From Bacteroidota bacterium (GTDB lineage Bacteria; Bacteroidota; Bacteroidia; Bacteroidales; UBA10428): 7,009 nucleotides of DNA. The DNA is taken from positions 3,634 through 10,642 of the forward strand of contig JAHEEB010000063.1 of the NCBI GenBank assembly GCA_024640925.1. The letters are read 5' to 3'. Below, in pieces: positions 6,401-7,009 of this stretch (position 1 is the stretch's first letter; each line of letters begins with the position of its first letter). The translations under genes and the position numbers were made by a program. The notes beneath the pieces were generated by a model. The model was not told the DNA's origin, ran no database searches, and saw only the letters and a program-made list of their open reading frames with translations.

Positions 6401-7009
6401 CAGTTTATAACAGGGCGCATGCAATTCGTATCTTTTCGGCTGAGCATACAGGTTTATTAGAAAGAAAAACAAGAGAGAAACTTGAAAACAATTTCAAGAA
6501 ACGACCTTACTTTAATTCTACTAATTTGCTTGTTGCTACATCTACCCTTGAAATGGGTATTGATGTGGGAGACTTAAATGCAACGTTTAATACAGCTGTT
6601 CCCCCACTACCTGCAAACTATTTGCAACGTATTGGCCGTGCGGGTCGTTCATCGGGCAATGCTATTATATTATGTTTCGCTGGAAAAGAAAACCACGATC
6701 AATACTATTATCAGGAGCCACGAGAAATGATTGAGGGTATCATCAATACTCCTGGTTGTTTTATTGAAGCAAAGGAGATTCTTAAAAGACATTTCATTGC
6801 TTTTTGTTTTGATTCATGGACAACCAGTGATCCTATAAATAATAGTATTCCACCAATTGTCAGATTTTTAAAAATAGATATCATTAAGGAAGGTGATCCT
6901 GATTATATTATGAATAGAATAATCGCCTTTATTCATGATAAGGAACAGGTTTTAATCTCTCGTTTTAAAACAAAATATGAGAAATTTATCTCTGATCCCA
7001 ATTCAATCC
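3463..7009 (+). CDS. Giant DEAD/DEAH-type superfamily 2 helicase, N-terminal 1182 residues (3' end outside window)
   Basis: The frame is open from the ATG at 3463 to the window edge. Motifs in order: Q-like VPYKHQ (74-79), Walker A TTGTGSGKTES (100-110, K107), Ia YPMNALATDQ (134-143), LLTNFKMLDY (206-215), II DELH (242-245), III GTSATIG (277-283), a motif-IV-like ALIFTNSVQDAAHQ (621-634), V TSTLEMGIDVG (1026-1036) and VI QRIGRAGR (1055-1062). Two cysteine clusters, probably zinc ribbons, occur: C484/C487 with C579/C582, and C936/C939 with C958/C963. The motif pattern is that of the large helicases that often carry a C-terminal DUF1998 domain, as in Druantia DruE and the DISARM DrmA/DrmB pair; DUF1998 itself would lie beyond the window. 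All ATPase motifs look intact, so it should be an active DNA translocase or helicase. It starts 11 bp after abiEii without its own visible promoter, so it is probably co-transcribed. Helicase class is very sure; subtype is open. Confidence 0.95.
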   Translation, partial: MLPLHQAYEIKEAIREYLKATFTFQQPELNEAFDSFISHQRNGIFKGPYISIKLPFVKANASDTMPLEIAPSFVPYKHQMLAFERLSSQNGHIPLPTILTTGTGSGKTESFLFPLFDYCYSNRNKRGVKAIILYPMNALATDQASRIAKTIFADPRLKGKITAGLFIGEGTDNKSSKTQKKYPMEMGAENIIEHREAILASPPDILLTNFKMLDYALMRNKFHNLWHDNFKNNELLKFLVLDELHTYDGAQGSDVANLIRRLKLKLNIPENHLCPIGTSATIGIGNDAKKLLIDYASKLFEEDIMEDAVIEESRLALNEFFGEEVSEDIFPTPNEVLASILTPADDAISYIERQMQLWKIDNKIPFTQLGHRLMKIEFFRQLIDITSRGIQNMDELVTGLSMVNSQFAALYENLKLESIKSLITLISYARVLEGKNEFPFLYVQSQLWIRGLLGVSRIVQNTPVFVWNNEKIEESTNILPPYFCRECGSSGWIGLKRENADTFEGDLKTIYDRFFSHNKNIFFVFPYKEDALAEDYKDAEIEDEYLNPANLGLYSKNKEGYIRILRCRKINNTKIDLVCPHCNTRNTIALIGTGVASLASVSSGQVLASNLDITSGKDRKALIFTNSVQDAAHQAGFIEARNFRFTFRTALQFIINKNEQPIKLTELYKQFVDFWSQHSDPNNELPVEAYLYKFFPTDYVGNLKIDAFKNGKESFRKGFVEEFNKRIFWEIDSEFGYNATIGRTLEKSGVSTAFIDINRLQTVYGQMKFWLADNGLNIIKEEHFIKFATGFLYRLRTRGGIDHEFLKKFRTERSNYYLITRKTNPQHTFIKNFGRNTRLPKFVTNETSQYAKIFDITNVRVEVKNNWYHQYFRKCFFVPTGDVSSESLLINDFFEKFLEYLDSEHILDKKIAAGVKNYGLNPSEISITKDVAQFSCNKCGHIISHHSNSIDIISKMPCVQYNCSGSYEFFINEAYNYYKTVYNRAHAIRIFSAEHTGLLERKTREKLENNFKKRPYFNSTNLLVATSTLEMGIDVGDLNATFNTAVPPLPANYLQRIGRAGRSSGNAIILCFAGKENHDQYYYQEPREMIEGIINTPGCFIEAKEILKRHFIAFCFDSWTTSDPINNSIPPIVRFLKIDIIKEGDPDYIMNRIIAFIHDKEQVLISRFKTKYEKFISDPNSI

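Noticed and set aside
4344..6447. Short open frames on either strand inside the helicase (4344-4547 -, 5576-5764 +, 5845-6072 -, 6238-6447 -)
   Set aside because: All are contained in the continuous helicase frame with intact motifs on both sides. Their products are low-complexity or featureless.
3463..7009. Possible frameshift or decay in the helicase, given its unusual length between motifs
   Set aside because: I translated the frame codon by codon and found no internal stop, and motifs I to VI are all in one frame, so the spacing reflects real insertions.

Overview
The window looks like a piece of a bacterial defence island, probably from a Bacteroidota genome. The organism call is an inference. 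It rests on the AT-rich genes, the absence of Shine-Dalgarno-like sequence before any start codon, a promoter candidate close to the Bacteroidota -33 TTG / -7 TAnnTTTG type, and short CCTAATCC-type repeats between genes. There are four protein genes, all on the + strand, and almost no non-coding DNA. I see no RNA gene, CRISPR array or insertion sequence.

Layout: (1) bases 2-1702 hold the 3' part of a large Eco57I-like (COG1002-type) DNA methyltransferase whose start and catalytic core lie upstream of the window. (2) Bases 1703-1812 are the only real intergenic region. It carries a degenerate CCTAATCCC repeat, a promoter candidate and two related palindromes that look like a paired repressor operator. 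(3) Bases 1813-3451 encode an overlapping AbiEi/AbiEii pair, a type IV toxin-antitoxin or abortive-infection module: a winged-helix antitoxin/repressor followed by a nucleotidyltransferase toxin. (4) From 3463 past the right edge runs a very large superfamily 2 DEAD/DEAH-type helicase. At least 1182 residues are visible, with all main motifs from I to VI, two cysteine clusters and a long insertion inside its second RecA domain. It has no stop codon in the window.

How the parts may work together: a big DNA methyltransferase paired with a giant helicase of the kind that usually ends in DUF1998 is the core logic of DISARM- and Druantia-like anti-phage systems. Here a complete AbiE module sits between the two. 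The AbiE promoter region appears to be under AbiEi control, and the helicase starts 11 bp after abiEii with no promoter of its own. The antitoxin may therefore also set helicase expression. The same degenerate repeat bounds the abiE segment on both sides, which would fit its having been inserted into, or shuffled within, a methyltransferase-helicase locus. The methyltransferase is itself a mosaic: a very AT-rich central segment joins a much more GC-rich C-terminus. Assignment to a named system cannot be made from this window alone.
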